The notes under the pieces: model-generated
The model's input: only the letters and a program-made list of their open reading frames with translations
What the model was told of the DNA's origin: nothing
The model's database searches: none
Translations under genes and position numbers: made by a program
Part shown: in pieces, positions 26,258 through 35,122 of the stretch
Numbering within the stretch: position 1 is the stretch's first letter
Layout: the number at the start of each line of letters is the position of its first letter
Assembly (NCBI GenBank): GCA_964408955.1
Contig: CAYPBK010000001.1
Coordinates: 97,573 to 161,572, forward strand
Length of the DNA: 64,000 nt
DNA from: JAAYKT01 sp964408955
GTDB taxonomy: Bacteria > Bacillota > Clostridia > Lutisporales > Lutisporaceae
Direction of reading: 5' to 3'

Positions 26258-28318
26258 TCAATTAAGTGCGAGATCGTCTAACATCTTTTCAAATCTATCG
26301 TAAAGATATGACATCATATTTTGATACTCGTCATTTTTAAGAGAATCACTGGTAATTAAAAAATCAATGGCATTTTTCGAATCCCTGATTATATCATAAT
26401 CCTTTAGTATGTCCAGTATCCTAAACTCAGGCAATCCGTGCTGCCTTGCCCCAAAAATTTCACCGCTGCCTCGCAGTTCCAAATCTTTCTCTGCTATTTC
26501 AAATCCATCTGTAGTTTTAGACATAAGTTTCAATCTCTCTATGGCAATTTTGCTGTCTGTATCTGATATCAATATACAGTAGGATTGGCTATCTCCTCTG
26601 CCGACTCTTCCCCTAAGCTGATGGAGCTGTGCAAGTCCAAACCGCTCTGCATTTTCGATAACCATAATAGTTGCATTGGGAACATTTACACCAACCTCAA
26701 TAACAGTTGTAGATACAATGATATTAGTTTCTCCGTTTTTAAAACTTTCCATTATACTGTCTTTCTCATCGTTTTTCATTTTTCCATATAAAAGACCTAT
26801 TCGATAATCTTTAAAATAATTGTTTTTTAATTTATCATAATACTTTTTAGCAGAATTCAAATCAAATTTTTCTGATTCCTCCACCATTGGACAAACAAAA
26901 TAGGCTTGTCTTCCTTTATCAATTAATTCTTTAACAAATTTAAACAGTCTTTCTTTTTTAGATGACCTGATAAAATATGTTTCTATTTTTTTTCTATTAG
27001 GGGGAAGCTCATCAATTACGGAAATATCTAAATCTCCATATAAAACTAAAGATAAAGTTCTCGGTATCGGGGTTGCAGACATAACAATCATGTCAGCATT
27101 ATCGCCTTTTGCTTTTATTTTTCCTCTTTGCTTGACTCCAAATCTATGCTGTTCGTCCGTTATTATTAAACCAAGGTTCTTGAACATGATTTCATCGTTT
27201 AGCAAAGCATGAGTACCAATAATAATATCAATAGAACCATCCTTAATCTTTTCTATCAACTCGTTCTTTCTTTTAGCTTTTTGACTTCCGGTTATTAATT
27301 CTACTATTACCTTATCTTCTTTAATTAAGCTTAACAAGCTTCGTATTGTATCATGATGCTGATTTGCTAATATCTCTGTTGGTGCCATCATGGCACCTTG
27401 AAAACCGCTTTTAACACAACTTAGTAACGCCAAAAAAGCTATTACTGTTTTGCCCGAACCAACATCACCATGTAATAGCCTATTCATTGGTTTTTTATTT
27501 TTCATATCAAATAATATTTCAGACAAAACTCTTTTTTGTGCATTTGTTAAGGAGTAAGGAAGTCTGTCTATATAGATCAATGGATTTTTATTAAAGGATA
27601 TGCCTTTTGTATTTTCCTTCATGCCTTTTATGTGCATCAAGGCTGCTTGAATCATGAAAATTTCTTCAAATTTTAATCTTCTTTTAGACATTTCCAAATC
27701 TACCATAGTTTCAGGAAAGTGTATATTTTTTATTGAAAAGTTAATTTCTGCAAGGCTAAATCTTTTCCTAAAATCATGTGGAAACAGCTCAGGAAGATTA
27801 TTTCCTACATAATCCAAAGCTTTATAAATAGTGTTTCTCATTTCTTTTTGGCTTATTCCTCTAGTCAATGAATATTCAGGTACGATTCTCATCGTATGTA
27901 TATTATTATCGCTTAGCTTTTCATATTCTGGTGCTTCTATTTGAACCTTATCTCTTATAAAAGCAGCTTTTCCGGAAAATACTATCCTATCACCGGAATT
28001 AAATAAGGCATTGGCATATTTATTATTATAAAAGACAATATCAATTACACCTGTTTCATCCTTAGCGGAGTATTTGGTTACCAGCATACCCTTTTTACTT
28101 CTTATTACAATTGCCTTTGCTATTATAGTTCCAATGAAGTTGTAGCTAGCGCCTGGTCGTATATCTTTTATCATAGACAAACTGCTTTTATCACCGTATT
28201 CTCTCGGAAAATGATATAAAGCATCCTCGATGGTTCGAATATTTAAATTTGCCAATAGCTTGGCTTTTTGCTTTCCTATGCCTTTTAATTCTTGAACACT
28301 TTGTGACATGATATCCAT
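26258..28318 (-). CDS. recG: ATP-dependent DNA helicase RecG
   Basis: RecG remodels stalled replication forks and Holliday junctions. The 686-aa protein has an N-terminal helix-hairpin-helix-like segment (VQELKGIGKQKAKLL), a wedge OB-fold, then Walker A HGDVGSGKTVIAFLA, TDEQHRFGVKQR, MSATPIPRTLS and the C-terminal RGRVGRGDSQSYC and RGSGEIFGARQHG. All helicase motifs are present. It follows yloV by 21 bases. Confidence 0.97.
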   Translation of the reverse strand: MDIMSQSVQELKGIGKQKAKLLANLNIRTIEDALYHFPREYGDKSSLSMIKDIRPGASYNFIGTIIAKAIVIRSKKGMLVTKYSAKDETGVIDIVFYNNKYANALFNSGDRIVFSGKAAFIRDKVQIEAPEYEKLSDNNIHTMRIVPEYSLTRGISQKEMRNTIYKALDYVGNNLPELFPHDFRKRFSLAEINFSIKNIHFPETMVDLEMSKRRLKFEEIFMIQAALMHIKGMKENTKGISFNKNPLIYIDRLPYSLTNAQKRVLSEILFDMKNKKPMNRLLHGDVGSGKTVIAFLALLSCVKSGFQGAMMAPTEILANQHHDTIRSLLSLIKEDKVIVELITGSQKAKRKNELIEKIKDGSIDIIIGTHALLNDEIMFKNLGLIITDEQHRFGVKQRGKIKAKGDNADMIVMSATPIPRTLSLVLYGDLDISVIDELPPNRKKIETYFIRSSKKERLFKFVKELIDKGRQAYFVCPMVEESEKFDLNSAKKYYDKLKNNYFKDYRIGLLYGKMKNDEKDSIMESFKNGETNIIVSTTVIEVGVNVPNATIMVIENAERFGLAQLHQLRGRVGRGDSQSYCILISDTDSKIAIERLKLMSKTTDGFEIAEKDLELRGSGEIFGARQHGLPEFRILDILKDYDIIRDSKNAIDFLITSDSLKNDEYQNMMSYLYDRFEKMLDDLALN

Positions 28319-28339
28319 TAAAATACCCTCAGCTAATAT

Positions 28340-29971
28340 CTATTCTACAGATAGAATATAATAGTATAAAGGCTGACCTCCATAGTGTAATTCAACATCA
28401 CAGCCTGGATAATCTTTTTCTAATCTATTTTGTATAACCTCTGCATCATTTAATGAAATATCGTTGCCATAATATATCGTAATAAGGGATGAATCATCAT
28501 CTATCATATCCTCTATCACTTTTTTTATTGTTTCATCTATATCCTTGCTTACTGTGCTTATATCATTTTCAAGTATGCCTAAAAAGCTGCCTTCTTCTAT
28601 ATCAACGCCATTATAATTAGAATCCCTTACTGCATAAGTAATAAGACCCGTTTTTACATCCATAACAGCCTTTTCAATTTTCTTTTCATTTTCCTCATCA
28701 GATTTATTATGATCAATTGCCATAACCGCTGCTATTCCTTGTGGTATTGTCTTCGTTTGAGCAACAATTATATTCTTTTTTGTCAAATATTTAGATTGGT
28801 TTGCGGCAAGTATTATGTTGCCGTTATTAGGTAGTATTATTATATTGTTAGAATTAACCTTTTCTATGCTTTTTAAAATATCCTCAGTACTGGGATTCAT
28901 AGTTTGTCCACCTTCTATTACTTCGTCAGCACCTAAATCTTTGAAAATACTGGATATTCCAGAACCGGTAGCAACAGAAATAACCCCGTATTTCAGCGGT
29001 GCTGAATTTGCTTTTCTATCTTCTTCGTTAATCAAAAGCTCTTTATGCTGCTCCCTCATATTATCAATTTTAATACTTGATAAATAACCGTATTTTAATC
29101 CCTTTTCCAGTACAATTCCTGGATTGTTGGTATGGATGTGTACTTTTAATAAATTTTCGTTACCAACCACTATTACAGAATCACCCATATCCATAATTTC
29201 TCTTTTATACTGTTCTTGATTCATTTCCTTACCTTTTATAAAAAATTCCGTACAATAGCCATATTCAATGTCCTTTTCTTCATAGATAGTCATACTTTCC
29301 TTTTGTTCCACCTCTAATGGTATTTCATCGGGCATTATTACCTGCTTCGTTGTAATATAATATAACATTCCGCTTAATATATCTACTAAGCCTTTACCTC
29401 CTGCATCCACTACATTTGCCTGTTTCAGAATGGGCAGCATTTCCGGTGTTCTATTTAATGTGCTATTGCTTTGATTAACAATCTCCTCCATGAATTGAAC
29501 TAAATCTTTACAATCCTTAGCTATCTTTAAACCATACTCCGCACTTTCCCTTATAACTGTTAATATAGTACCTTCTGTGGGTCTCATTACTGCTTTGTAA
29601 GCAGTATTAGAGCCTTCCATAAAAGCATTCGCCAAAGTGACGCAGTCAACATGTGTTTCTTTTTTCAGTGCCTTTGCAAACCCTCTTAAAATTTGCGATA
29701 GTATAACACCAGAATTACCTCTTGCACCCATTAAAGAGCCATTAGAAGCTGATTCCGCAACAGCAAATACGTCTTCACCTTTTGTATTGTTTATTTCCCT
29801 GATAGCAGAGTTCATAGTCAAAGACATATTAGTGCCGGTATCCCCATCAGGTACAGGAAACACATTTAAAGAATTCACCTGGTTTTTATTGTTTTCTAGA
29901 TTGTTTGCTCCTGAAATAAACATGTTTTTAAGACATAAGCCATCTATTAATTCTATTTGCTGATTTAACAA
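28340..29971 (-). CDS. yloV: DhaL/DegV-type kinase YloV (fatty acid kinase FakA-like)
   Basis: YloV/FakA proteins phosphorylate fatty acids bound to DegV-type FakB partners. The 543-aa protein has an N-terminal DhaL ATP-binding domain (NVFPVPDGDTGTNMSLTMN at about 35-53, GARGNSGVILSQILRGFA), a middle domain, and the conserved C-terminal DUF1949-like part with LPNNGNIILAANQ. It starts at a TTG preceded by AAGGAGG. It follows asp23 by 23 bases, the standard asp23-yloV-recG order. No fakB is visible in the window, so fatty-acid activity is an inference from the family. Confidence 0.93.
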   Translation of the reverse strand: MLNQQIELIDGLCLKNMFISGANNLENNKNQVNSLNVFPVPDGDTGTNMSLTMNSAIREINNTKGEDVFAVAESASNGSLMGARGNSGVILSQILRGFAKALKKETHVDCVTLANAFMEGSNTAYKAVMRPTEGTILTVIRESAEYGLKIAKDCKDLVQFMEEIVNQSNSTLNRTPEMLPILKQANVVDAGGKGLVDILSGMLYYITTKQVIMPDEIPLEVEQKESMTIYEEKDIEYGYCTEFFIKGKEMNQEQYKREIMDMGDSVIVVGNENLLKVHIHTNNPGIVLEKGLKYGYLSSIKIDNMREQHKELLINEEDRKANSAPLKYGVISVATGSGISSIFKDLGADEVIEGGQTMNPSTEDILKSIEKVNSNNIIILPNNGNIILAANQSKYLTKKNIIVAQTKTIPQGIAAVMAIDHNKSDEENEKKIEKAVMDVKTGLITYAVRDSNYNGVDIEEGSFLGILENDISTVSKDIDETIKKVIEDMIDDDSSLITIYYGNDISLNDAEVIQNRLEKDYPGCDVELHYGGQPLYYYILSVE

Positions 29972-29994
29972 ATTGTGAACCTCCTTAAATAGAG

Positions 29995-30345
29995 CTATAC
30001 TCTAACTCCATGAACATTTATATTAACTTTTTTTACTTTTAAACCTGTTAGATTTTCTAAGGTATATTTGACCTTACTTATAATATTGTCAGCCACAACA
30101 GAAACTCTTGTTCCAAACTCTACTATTACATATAAATCTATTATTATTTCTTCAGCCTCAGAAGTAACTTTTACACCTCTGCTAAGATTTTCTTTTTTTA
30201 ATAGCTCAACAATCCCGTCCTTTGCACTTTTAGATGCCATTCCAACTATCCCATAGCATTCCATTGCAGCTAAACCGGCTAAAGATGCTAAAACTTCATC
30301 GGATATGTTTATTTCGCCATATTGATTAGTAATTCTGCCAGGCAT
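29995..30345 (-). CDS. yloU: Asp23/Gls24 family envelope-stress protein
   Basis: Asp23 family proteins are small abundant proteins, membrane-associated in staphylococci and linked to cell-wall stress. The 116-aa protein shows ISDEVLASLAGLAAMECYGIVGM and the repeated strand pattern DLYVIVEFGTRVS, with a C-terminal VNINVHGVRV. GGAGGGG precedes the ATG. It is divergent from rpmB and starts an asp23-yloV-recG operon. Confidence 0.92.
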   Translation of the reverse strand: MPGRITNQYGEINISDEVLASLAGLAAMECYGIVGMASKSAKDGIVELLKKENLSRGVKVTSEAEEIIIDLYVIVEFGTRVSVVADNIISKVKYTLENLTGLKVKKVNINVHGVRV

Positions 30346-30370
30346 TATATCCCCTCCACTTTTTAAGTAT

Positions 30371-30399
30371 ATTTTATATTATATGTATATTTTCTTCAA
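30371..30399 (-). promoter_or_regulatory. Possible promoter of asp23-yloV-recG
   Basis: The minus strand has TTGAAG (30394-30399), a 17-base spacer and TAAAAT (30371-30376), 25 bases before asp23. The match is fair in an AT-rich spacer. Confidence 0.4.
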
Positions 30400-30454
30400 C
30401 AGATATAATATTATCAGTATTTTTTTTATAAATCAAATTATTTACCATGTAATA

Positions 30455-30484
30455 TTGTCAATTGTATATCAAGTGTGTTAGAAT
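30455..30484 (+). promoter_or_regulatory. Promoter of rpmB
   Basis: The plus strand has TTGTCA (30455-30460), an 18-base spacer and TAGAAT (30479-30484), followed 47 bases later by the rpmB ATG with an AAGGAGG site. Confidence 0.6.
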
Positions 30485-30531
30485 AGTATTGTTTTATTTG
30501 ATAGCTATTCTACCGAAGGAGGTGTGTCTAT

Positions 30532-30723
30532 ATGGCAAGACAATGTGAAGTATGCGGCAAAGGCATGATTTCAGGCAATAAGGTTAGTCACTCAATGAGA
30601 CATAGCCGTAGAAAATGGTTACCTAATTTAAGAACTGTGAGAGCATTAATTGATGGTTCCCCTAAAAAAATCAGTGTTTGCACACGTTGCTTAAGATCAG
30701 GAAAAGTAAAGAGGGCAATATAA
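30532..30723 (+). CDS. rpmB: 50S ribosomal protein L28
   Basis: L28 is a small basic 50S protein. The 63-aa product begins MARQCEVCGKGMISGNKVSH and contains MRHSRRKWLPNLRTVR and CTRCLRSGKVKRAI. Two CXXC pairs mark the zinc-containing form. It has a strong ribosome binding site and its own promoter and terminator, and it is transcribed divergently from asp23, as in most Firmicutes. Confidence 0.98.
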   Translation: MARQCEVCGKGMISGNKVSHSMRHSRRKWLPNLRTVRALIDGSPKKISVCTRCLRSGKVKRAI

Positions 30724-30747
30724 AAAAGCGGCTAAAGCCGCATTTTT
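30723..30747. terminator. Bidirectional terminator between rpmB and the small membrane-protein gene
   Basis: GCGGC (30728-30732) pairs with GCCGC (30737-30741) around TAAA, flanked by A and T runs on both strands. It ends rpmB on the plus strand and can end the convergent 49-aa gene on the minus strand. Confidence 0.85.
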
Positions 30748-30752
30748 ATTTA

Positions 30753-30902
30753 CTAACACTTATATAGGTATATTCCTGCTATTATTAAAGATATAGCGGA
30801 AATAAACACCCAACCCATATAAGGCATCATGACTGCCAATAATACACCAATTCCGATAGATAATACTGACAAACCCAAAACTTTTTTCTTTTTATGGCTC
30901 AT
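30753..30902 (-). CDS. Small membrane protein of 49 aa, unknown function
   Basis: The minus strand from the ATG at 30902 encodes 49 aa. It has a basic start MSHKKKKVLG, a hydrophobic helix (LSVLSIGIGVLLAVM) and, after MPYMGW, a second hydrophobic segment (VFISAISLIIAGIYLY). That predicts two membrane passes with the N-terminus inside. AGGAG precedes the ATG. The frame is too short for many gene finders but is closed by a good terminator. It lies between thiN and rpmB, where spoVM sits in Bacillus, but its sequence is not SpoVM, an amphipathic 26-residue peptide. I do not recognise a named family. Confidence 0.75.
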   Translation of the reverse strand: MSHKKKKVLGLSVLSIGIGVLLAVMMPYMGWVFISAISLIIAGIYLYKC

Positions 30903-30968
30903 CTAATCCAATCTCCTATCAAACACAAATAGAAGGAAATTTAAAATTAGCTTTATAATAATTCCTTC

Positions 30969-31011
30969 AAAAAGACTGCCCTATTATATACTATTAAAAT
31001 ATAGTCTTTTT
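30969..31011 (-). terminator. Terminator after thiN
   Basis: AAAAAGACT (30969-30977) and AGTCTTTTT (31003-31011) form a stem directly after the thiN stop, ending in a T run on the minus strand. The loop is long and can fold further. It suggests the 49-aa gene is made partly from readthrough or from its own promoter. Confidence 0.6.
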
Positions 31012-31017
31012 GTTACA

Positions 31018-31650
31018 TTAATCTTTAGATTTTATTACAATAAGTATGCCTTTTTCAATTTCTATATCCACCTTTTCTTCTAAAAACTCATTGCTGATAC
31101 CATAAGGATTCCCTGCACTCATTTGGGCATTTTCCAGTGTATACTTAGCTCCTTTAACATATAAACCTTTAACTTCCTTTTCAAACGGGAATAGTGAAAA
31201 AATATCCCCGGGCTTTCCAAGCAAGCTTACACTTTTATCGATTAAACTAATTTCTGTTTCTTTATCCATAATGCAAATTCTTATACCTTCATCGATTCCA
31301 AGCTTAAGGAGAGAAATGTTTGCTAAAGTATGATCTATCCTATTCCCCAATGCACCCAAAAGAATTATCTCATCAGAAAAACCCATGGCTTTAAGAATGC
31401 AAAGATGAGTATCGGTTTTATCTTTTACCGCCGGATATTTTATAAATTTGGTGTCCTTACTTTTAAAAAACTCAACATAAAACTCATCTAATGAATCAAG
31501 GTCCCCAATAATTATATCCGGTTTTAATTTCATATTATAAGCATGTCTTGCGCCACCGTCGGCGCATATAATACAATCATCGTTTTTTATTATTTTTTTG
31601 CAATAATTATAATTATTTATTTCTCCATTGGAAATAATAATAGTCCTCAT
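31018..31650 (-). CDS. thiN: Thiamine pyrophosphokinase
   Basis: ThiN converts thiamine to thiamine pyrophosphate. The 210-aa protein has CADGGARHAYNMKLKPDIIIGDLDS (substrate-binding acidic loop) and the signature KDKTDTHLCILKAM, then LGALGNRIDHTLANI. The start at 31650 directly follows the rpe stop and uses GGAGAA; the frame could start 4 codons earlier inside rpe. It forms the rsgA-rpe-thiN series usual for Firmicutes. Confidence 0.95.
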   Translation of the reverse strand: MRTIIISNGEINNYNYCKKIIKNDDCIICADGGARHAYNMKLKPDIIIGDLDSLDEFYVEFFKSKDTKFIKYPAVKDKTDTHLCILKAMGFSDEIILLGALGNRIDHTLANISLLKLGIDEGIRICIMDKETEISLIDKSVSLLGKPGDIFSLFPFEKEVKGLYVKGAKYTLENAQMSAGNPYGISNEFLEEKVDIEIEKGILIVIKSKD

Positions 31651-31651
31651 T

Positions 31652-32308
31652 TTATTCTCCATTTAAGCCTTTCATCCGTTTAATAGTCCGGCTTATATCA
31701 CCTGAATTAAAAATAGCTGAACCGGCTACCATTATTTCGGCACCACAATCATGAAGTTTCTTAATATTCGTTAAAGTAACTCCCCCATCAACTTGAATGG
31801 GGATTTGTACATTGCGTTCAGTTAATAAAGACTTCAGACATTTTATTTTTTCATACATATTCTCTATAAATACCTGCCCTCCAAATCCGGGATTAACCGA
31901 CATAATAAGAATCATGTCTAAATAGTCTGTTAAGTATTCAAGTTCGCAAAGTGGCGTTGCCGGATTTAAAGATATGCCGGCTTTAATGCCATAGCTTTTT
32001 ATGTTTTCTATAAGTCTATGCAAATGCTTTGATGATTCTATATGTACTGTTATTATATCGGCCCCGGCATCAACAAAATCTTTAATAAAGAATTCTGGGT
32101 TATCAATCATTAAATGTACATCAAAAATAAGATTCGTTACTTTCCTGATGCTTTTAACCACAGGGGGACCAATAGTTATATTGGGTACAAAATGACCATC
32201 CATAACATCAATATGCAGCATATCTGCCCCTGCTTTTTCAACAATACCTATGTCTCTTTCTAAATTTGAGAAGTCAGCTGATAATATGGACGGAGCTATC
32301 TTTATCAC
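31652..32308 (-). CDS. rpe: Ribulose-phosphate 3-epimerase
   Basis: Rpe interconverts ribulose 5-phosphate and xylulose 5-phosphate in the pentose-phosphate pathway. The 218-aa TIM-barrel begins IKIAPSILSADFSNLERD and contains MLHIDVMDGHFVPNITIGP, LIMSVNPGFGGQ and VDGGVT, all canonical. It starts with GTG preceded by AGGAGG; the GTG directly follows the rsgA stop codon. Confidence 0.96.
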   Translation of the reverse strand: MIKIAPSILSADFSNLERDIGIVEKAGADMLHIDVMDGHFVPNITIGPPVVKSIRKVTNLIFDVHLMIDNPEFFIKDFVDAGADIITVHIESSKHLHRLIENIKSYGIKAGISLNPATPLCELEYLTDYLDMILIMSVNPGFGGQVFIENMYEKIKCLKSLLTERNVQIPIQVDGGVTLTNIKKLHDCGAEIMVAGSAIFNSGDISRTIKRMKGLNGE

Positions 32309-33181
32309 TTAATATTTCCTCCTTTCTCTAAGCTCGTTTAATGTCAGTATATAATCATTGTACCTGAGTTCGTGTATGAGACCCGACTTAACTGCATTTT
32401 TTATACCGCAGTTGGGTTCTTTATCATGAACACAGGAGGGATATTTGCAATCCTTATATTCATTAAACTCAGGATAAAAATTTTGCAACTGTTTTTCATC
32501 AATCTCAAGCAGATTAAAAGAAGTAAAGCCCGGGGTATCAACAACCATACCGCCTGAGCTAAGCTTTATAAGCTCAGTATGCCTGGTGGTATGAGTACCT
32601 CTTTTACTTTTATTGCTTATTTTACCGGTTTTGAGATTTAAATCTGAATTAATGGCATTGAGAATAGAGGACTTACCTGCTCCTGATGGTCCCGCAACCA
32701 CAGATATTTTGCCAGATAAAAAATTTGCTAAATCTTCTATACCAATGTTTAACAATGCGCTGGTCTTTATAACATTGTATGGTATAGTATTTAGCATTTC
32801 AATAACTTGCATGTATTCTTTGTTTAAATCCAAATCAATTTTATTAATGCATACTATAATTTCTAAACCTACAAATTCAGCATAGACTAATAGCTTTTGA
32901 AGAAGCCTTATATCAATATCAGGGTTCTTCGCAGCAATAATAATTACTACTTGTTCTACATTAGCAACCTCCGGACGATTCATTTCGGTCTTTCTTTTTT
33001 TTATACTAACGATAAACCCCTGTTTCGTTTTTTCATCAACTTCTATTTCCACCAAATCCCCAACTATTGGTTTTATATTTTTTAACCTAAACAACCCTCG
33101 TGCTTTACATTCATATTGATTATCACCTGTATCAACGTAATAAAAACCGCCTATTCCTTTTACTATAGTCCCAAGAATCAT
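32309..33181 (-). CDS. rsgA: Small ribosomal subunit biogenesis GTPase RsgA
   Basis: RsgA is a circularly permuted GTPase that matures the 30S subunit. The 290-aa protein has an N-terminal OB-fold, the NKID G4 motif (about residue 110), then the P-loop GPSGAGKSSILNAI and DTPGF. A C-terminal zinc site follows, CKYPSCVHDKEPNCGI, with the CX5CXHX5C pattern. It is downstream of prkC by 12 bases, the usual prpC-prkC-rsgA order. Confidence 0.97.
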   Translation of the reverse strand: MILGTIVKGIGGFYYVDTGDNQYECKARGLFRLKNIKPIVGDLVEIEVDEKTKQGFIVSIKKRKTEMNRPEVANVEQVVIIIAAKNPDIDIRLLQKLLVYAEFVGLEIIVCINKIDLDLNKEYMQVIEMLNTIPYNVIKTSALLNIGIEDLANFLSGKISVVAGPSGAGKSSILNAINSDLNLKTGKISNKSKRGTHTTRHTELIKLSSGGMVVDTPGFTSFNLLEIDEKQLQNFYPEFNEYKDCKYPSCVHDKEPNCGIKNAVKSGLIHELRYNDYILTLNELRERRKY

Positions 33182-33193
33182 ACTTTTCCTCCG

Positions 33194-35122
33194 TTAAAAA
33201 TTATATGGAGTGCTTTCGTGAAAGCTATTATTTATATATACTTCAAATACAACATTGCCTTTACCGCTCACTTCTATTTTTAGCGGACTATCAGAAGACG
33301 AGTGATTACTTTCGTAAATCAATATGCTTTTATCACTTTCAATTTTGAATACAGTAACTTTCATTCTATCAAGATTTTTAGGCAAATCAATACTTAAATA
33401 ATAAATTTTATCACTGGTTTGTTCCTTAGGTCCTTTACTTACGACAAAATCAATTACGCTCTTTTTGCTTATTTCTGTCCCTGCCGCTACATTTTGATCA
33501 ATAACGGTACCCTTTGGATGTTCATCACTATAGTTTTCGGTAATATTACCCCTTATCAGGTCCAAAATTATTAATTGAGTTTCCACTTCATCAATGCTTT
33601 TGCCGACAAAATTATCCATAAATATTTTCTCCGGTCCCCCGCTGATAACATAATCTATTTTCGTACCTTCATCAACGCTTATGCCCGGTGCAATTTTTTG
33701 ATCAATGACTATTCCGCTTGGATATTGGCTATATTCTTGTTTAACATCGCCTTCCACTAAGCCGGCACTTTCCAATATAATATCCACTTCATCATAATTC
33801 CTCCCTATAATAGGTGGCACGGGTATTTTTCTTGGGCCTTTACTGATAAAAACAGTAACTGGGTTAGTTACCTTGTTTGACTGCCTAGGCTTTGGGTCTT
33901 GCCTTATAATCTGCCCTTCGGGAATATCCTTATTGTGTACCCTTTCAGCTACATCCATGATAAAGCCCAGATCTGTCAATTCTTTTTCAGCATCCTCTTC
34001 CATCTTTCCTAATAAATCCGGGACTGGTCTAATATCAACATCAAATAAACTTTTAAACATAAAAAAGCCGCCGCTTAAAACTATAGCCAATAGTAAACCC
34101 GCTGTTATAGCCCAAAATGTAATTTTCTTACTGCTAATTTTTTTTGTATTATTCTCTTCGGAAAAGTCCTTCTGTAATTCCTCTAAATCCAAGTTATTAT
34201 CATTAGGAAGTTCTTCTTTTAGGCCATTTCCGATATCCTTTAATGGTTCTATTTTTATAGTATTTTCATTAACACCTGTGTTTTTTCTAACAAAGTCACC
34301 ATTAGGCATAAGCAGAGACTGCTTTAAATCACCTATTATCTCACTGACTGAAGCATATCTATTTAATACATCCTTATTCATACATTTTAGTATAATATCT
34401 TCCAAACTTTTAGGTATCCTATTATTTATAACTCTTGGTTTTACTGCTTCCTCCTGTATATGCTTTAAAGCAACAGAAATCGGGGTCTCACCCTCAAAAG
34501 GTAGCCTACCGGTAACAAGCTCATACATTACAACACCTAATGAGTATATATCAGATTTTTCGTCAGTATAACCACCTCGGGCTTGCTCCGGTGAAAAGTA
34601 ATGAACAGAACCAATAATGTTTCCGGTATTCGTGATAGTACATGAAGAAACAGCTCTTGCAATGCCAAAGTCAGTTACTTTTATTGTTCTGTCTTCTTTT
34701 AACATAATATTATGGGATTTAATATCTCTATGTACTATGTGATTATTATGGGCGTTTTCTAATGCTGATGCTATTTGAATAGCAATGTTTGTGGAAAACT
34801 CTGAATTCAATGCACCTTTTTGTTTGATCAATTCCTTTAAAGTTTGACCTTTAATATACTCCATAACGATATAGTATATATCATTCTCCATCCCTACATC
34901 ATAGATACCGACAATATTAGGATGAGAAAGGCTGGCTGCTGCCTGGGATTCCCTTTTAAATTTTTTTACGAATTCTTCATCACTCGTAAATTCAGACCGT
35001 AATACTTTAACTGCAACAAATCTGTTTAAAAGCATACATCTTGCTTTGTATACGAGAGCCATACCGCCCCCGCCTATTCTTTCTATTATTTCATATCTTT
35101 CCCCTAATACTTTACCTATCAT
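33194..35122 (-). CDS. prkC: Serine/threonine protein kinase PrkC with PASTA repeats
   Basis: PrkC is a membrane kinase that senses peptidoglycan fragments and regulates germination and cell-wall functions. From the ATG at 35122 the 642-aa protein has a kinase domain (IGGGGMALVYKA, catalytic Lys in VAVKVLR about 39, HRDIKSHNIML, DFGIARA), a linker and one membrane helix (ITFWAITAGLLLAIVLSGGF, about 340). Three PASTA repeats (RPVPDLLGK, IPVPPIIGR, FMDNFVGK) and an extra C-terminal domain of about 75 residues follow. The open frame extends to 35143, but the GGGGGAGG site favours 35122. It overlaps prpC by 11 bases, so kinase and phosphatase are coupled. Confidence 0.95.
   Translation of the reverse strand: MIGKVLGERYEIIERIGGGGMALVYKARCMLLNRFVAVKVLRSEFTSDEEFVKKFKRESQAAASLSHPNIVGIYDVGMENDIYYIVMEYIKGQTLKELIKQKGALNSEFSTNIAIQIASALENAHNNHIVHRDIKSHNIMLKEDRTIKVTDFGIARAVSSCTITNTGNIIGSVHYFSPEQARGGYTDEKSDIYSLGVVMYELVTGRLPFEGETPISVALKHIQEEAVKPRVINNRIPKSLEDIILKCMNKDVLNRYASVSEIIGDLKQSLLMPNGDFVRKNTGVNENTIKIEPLKDIGNGLKEELPNDNNLDLEELQKDFSEENNTKKISSKKITFWAITAGLLLAIVLSGGFFMFKSLFDVDIRPVPDLLGKMEEDAEKELTDLGFIMDVAERVHNKDIPEGQIIRQDPKPRQSNKVTNPVTVFISKGPRKIPVPPIIGRNYDEVDIILESAGLVEGDVKQEYSQYPSGIVIDQKIAPGISVDEGTKIDYVISGGPEKIFMDNFVGKSIDEVETQLIILDLIRGNITENYSDEHPKGTVIDQNVAAGTEISKKSVIDFVVSKGPKEQTSDKIYYLSIDLPKNLDRMKVTVFKIESDKSILIYESNHSSSDSPLKIEVSGKGNVVFEVYINNSFHESTPYNF

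Noticed and set aside
33873..34571. A 232-codon plus-strand frame opposite prkC
   Set aside because: It is antisense to a clear kinase gene, serine- and phenylalanine-rich, with no motif or ribosome binding site.
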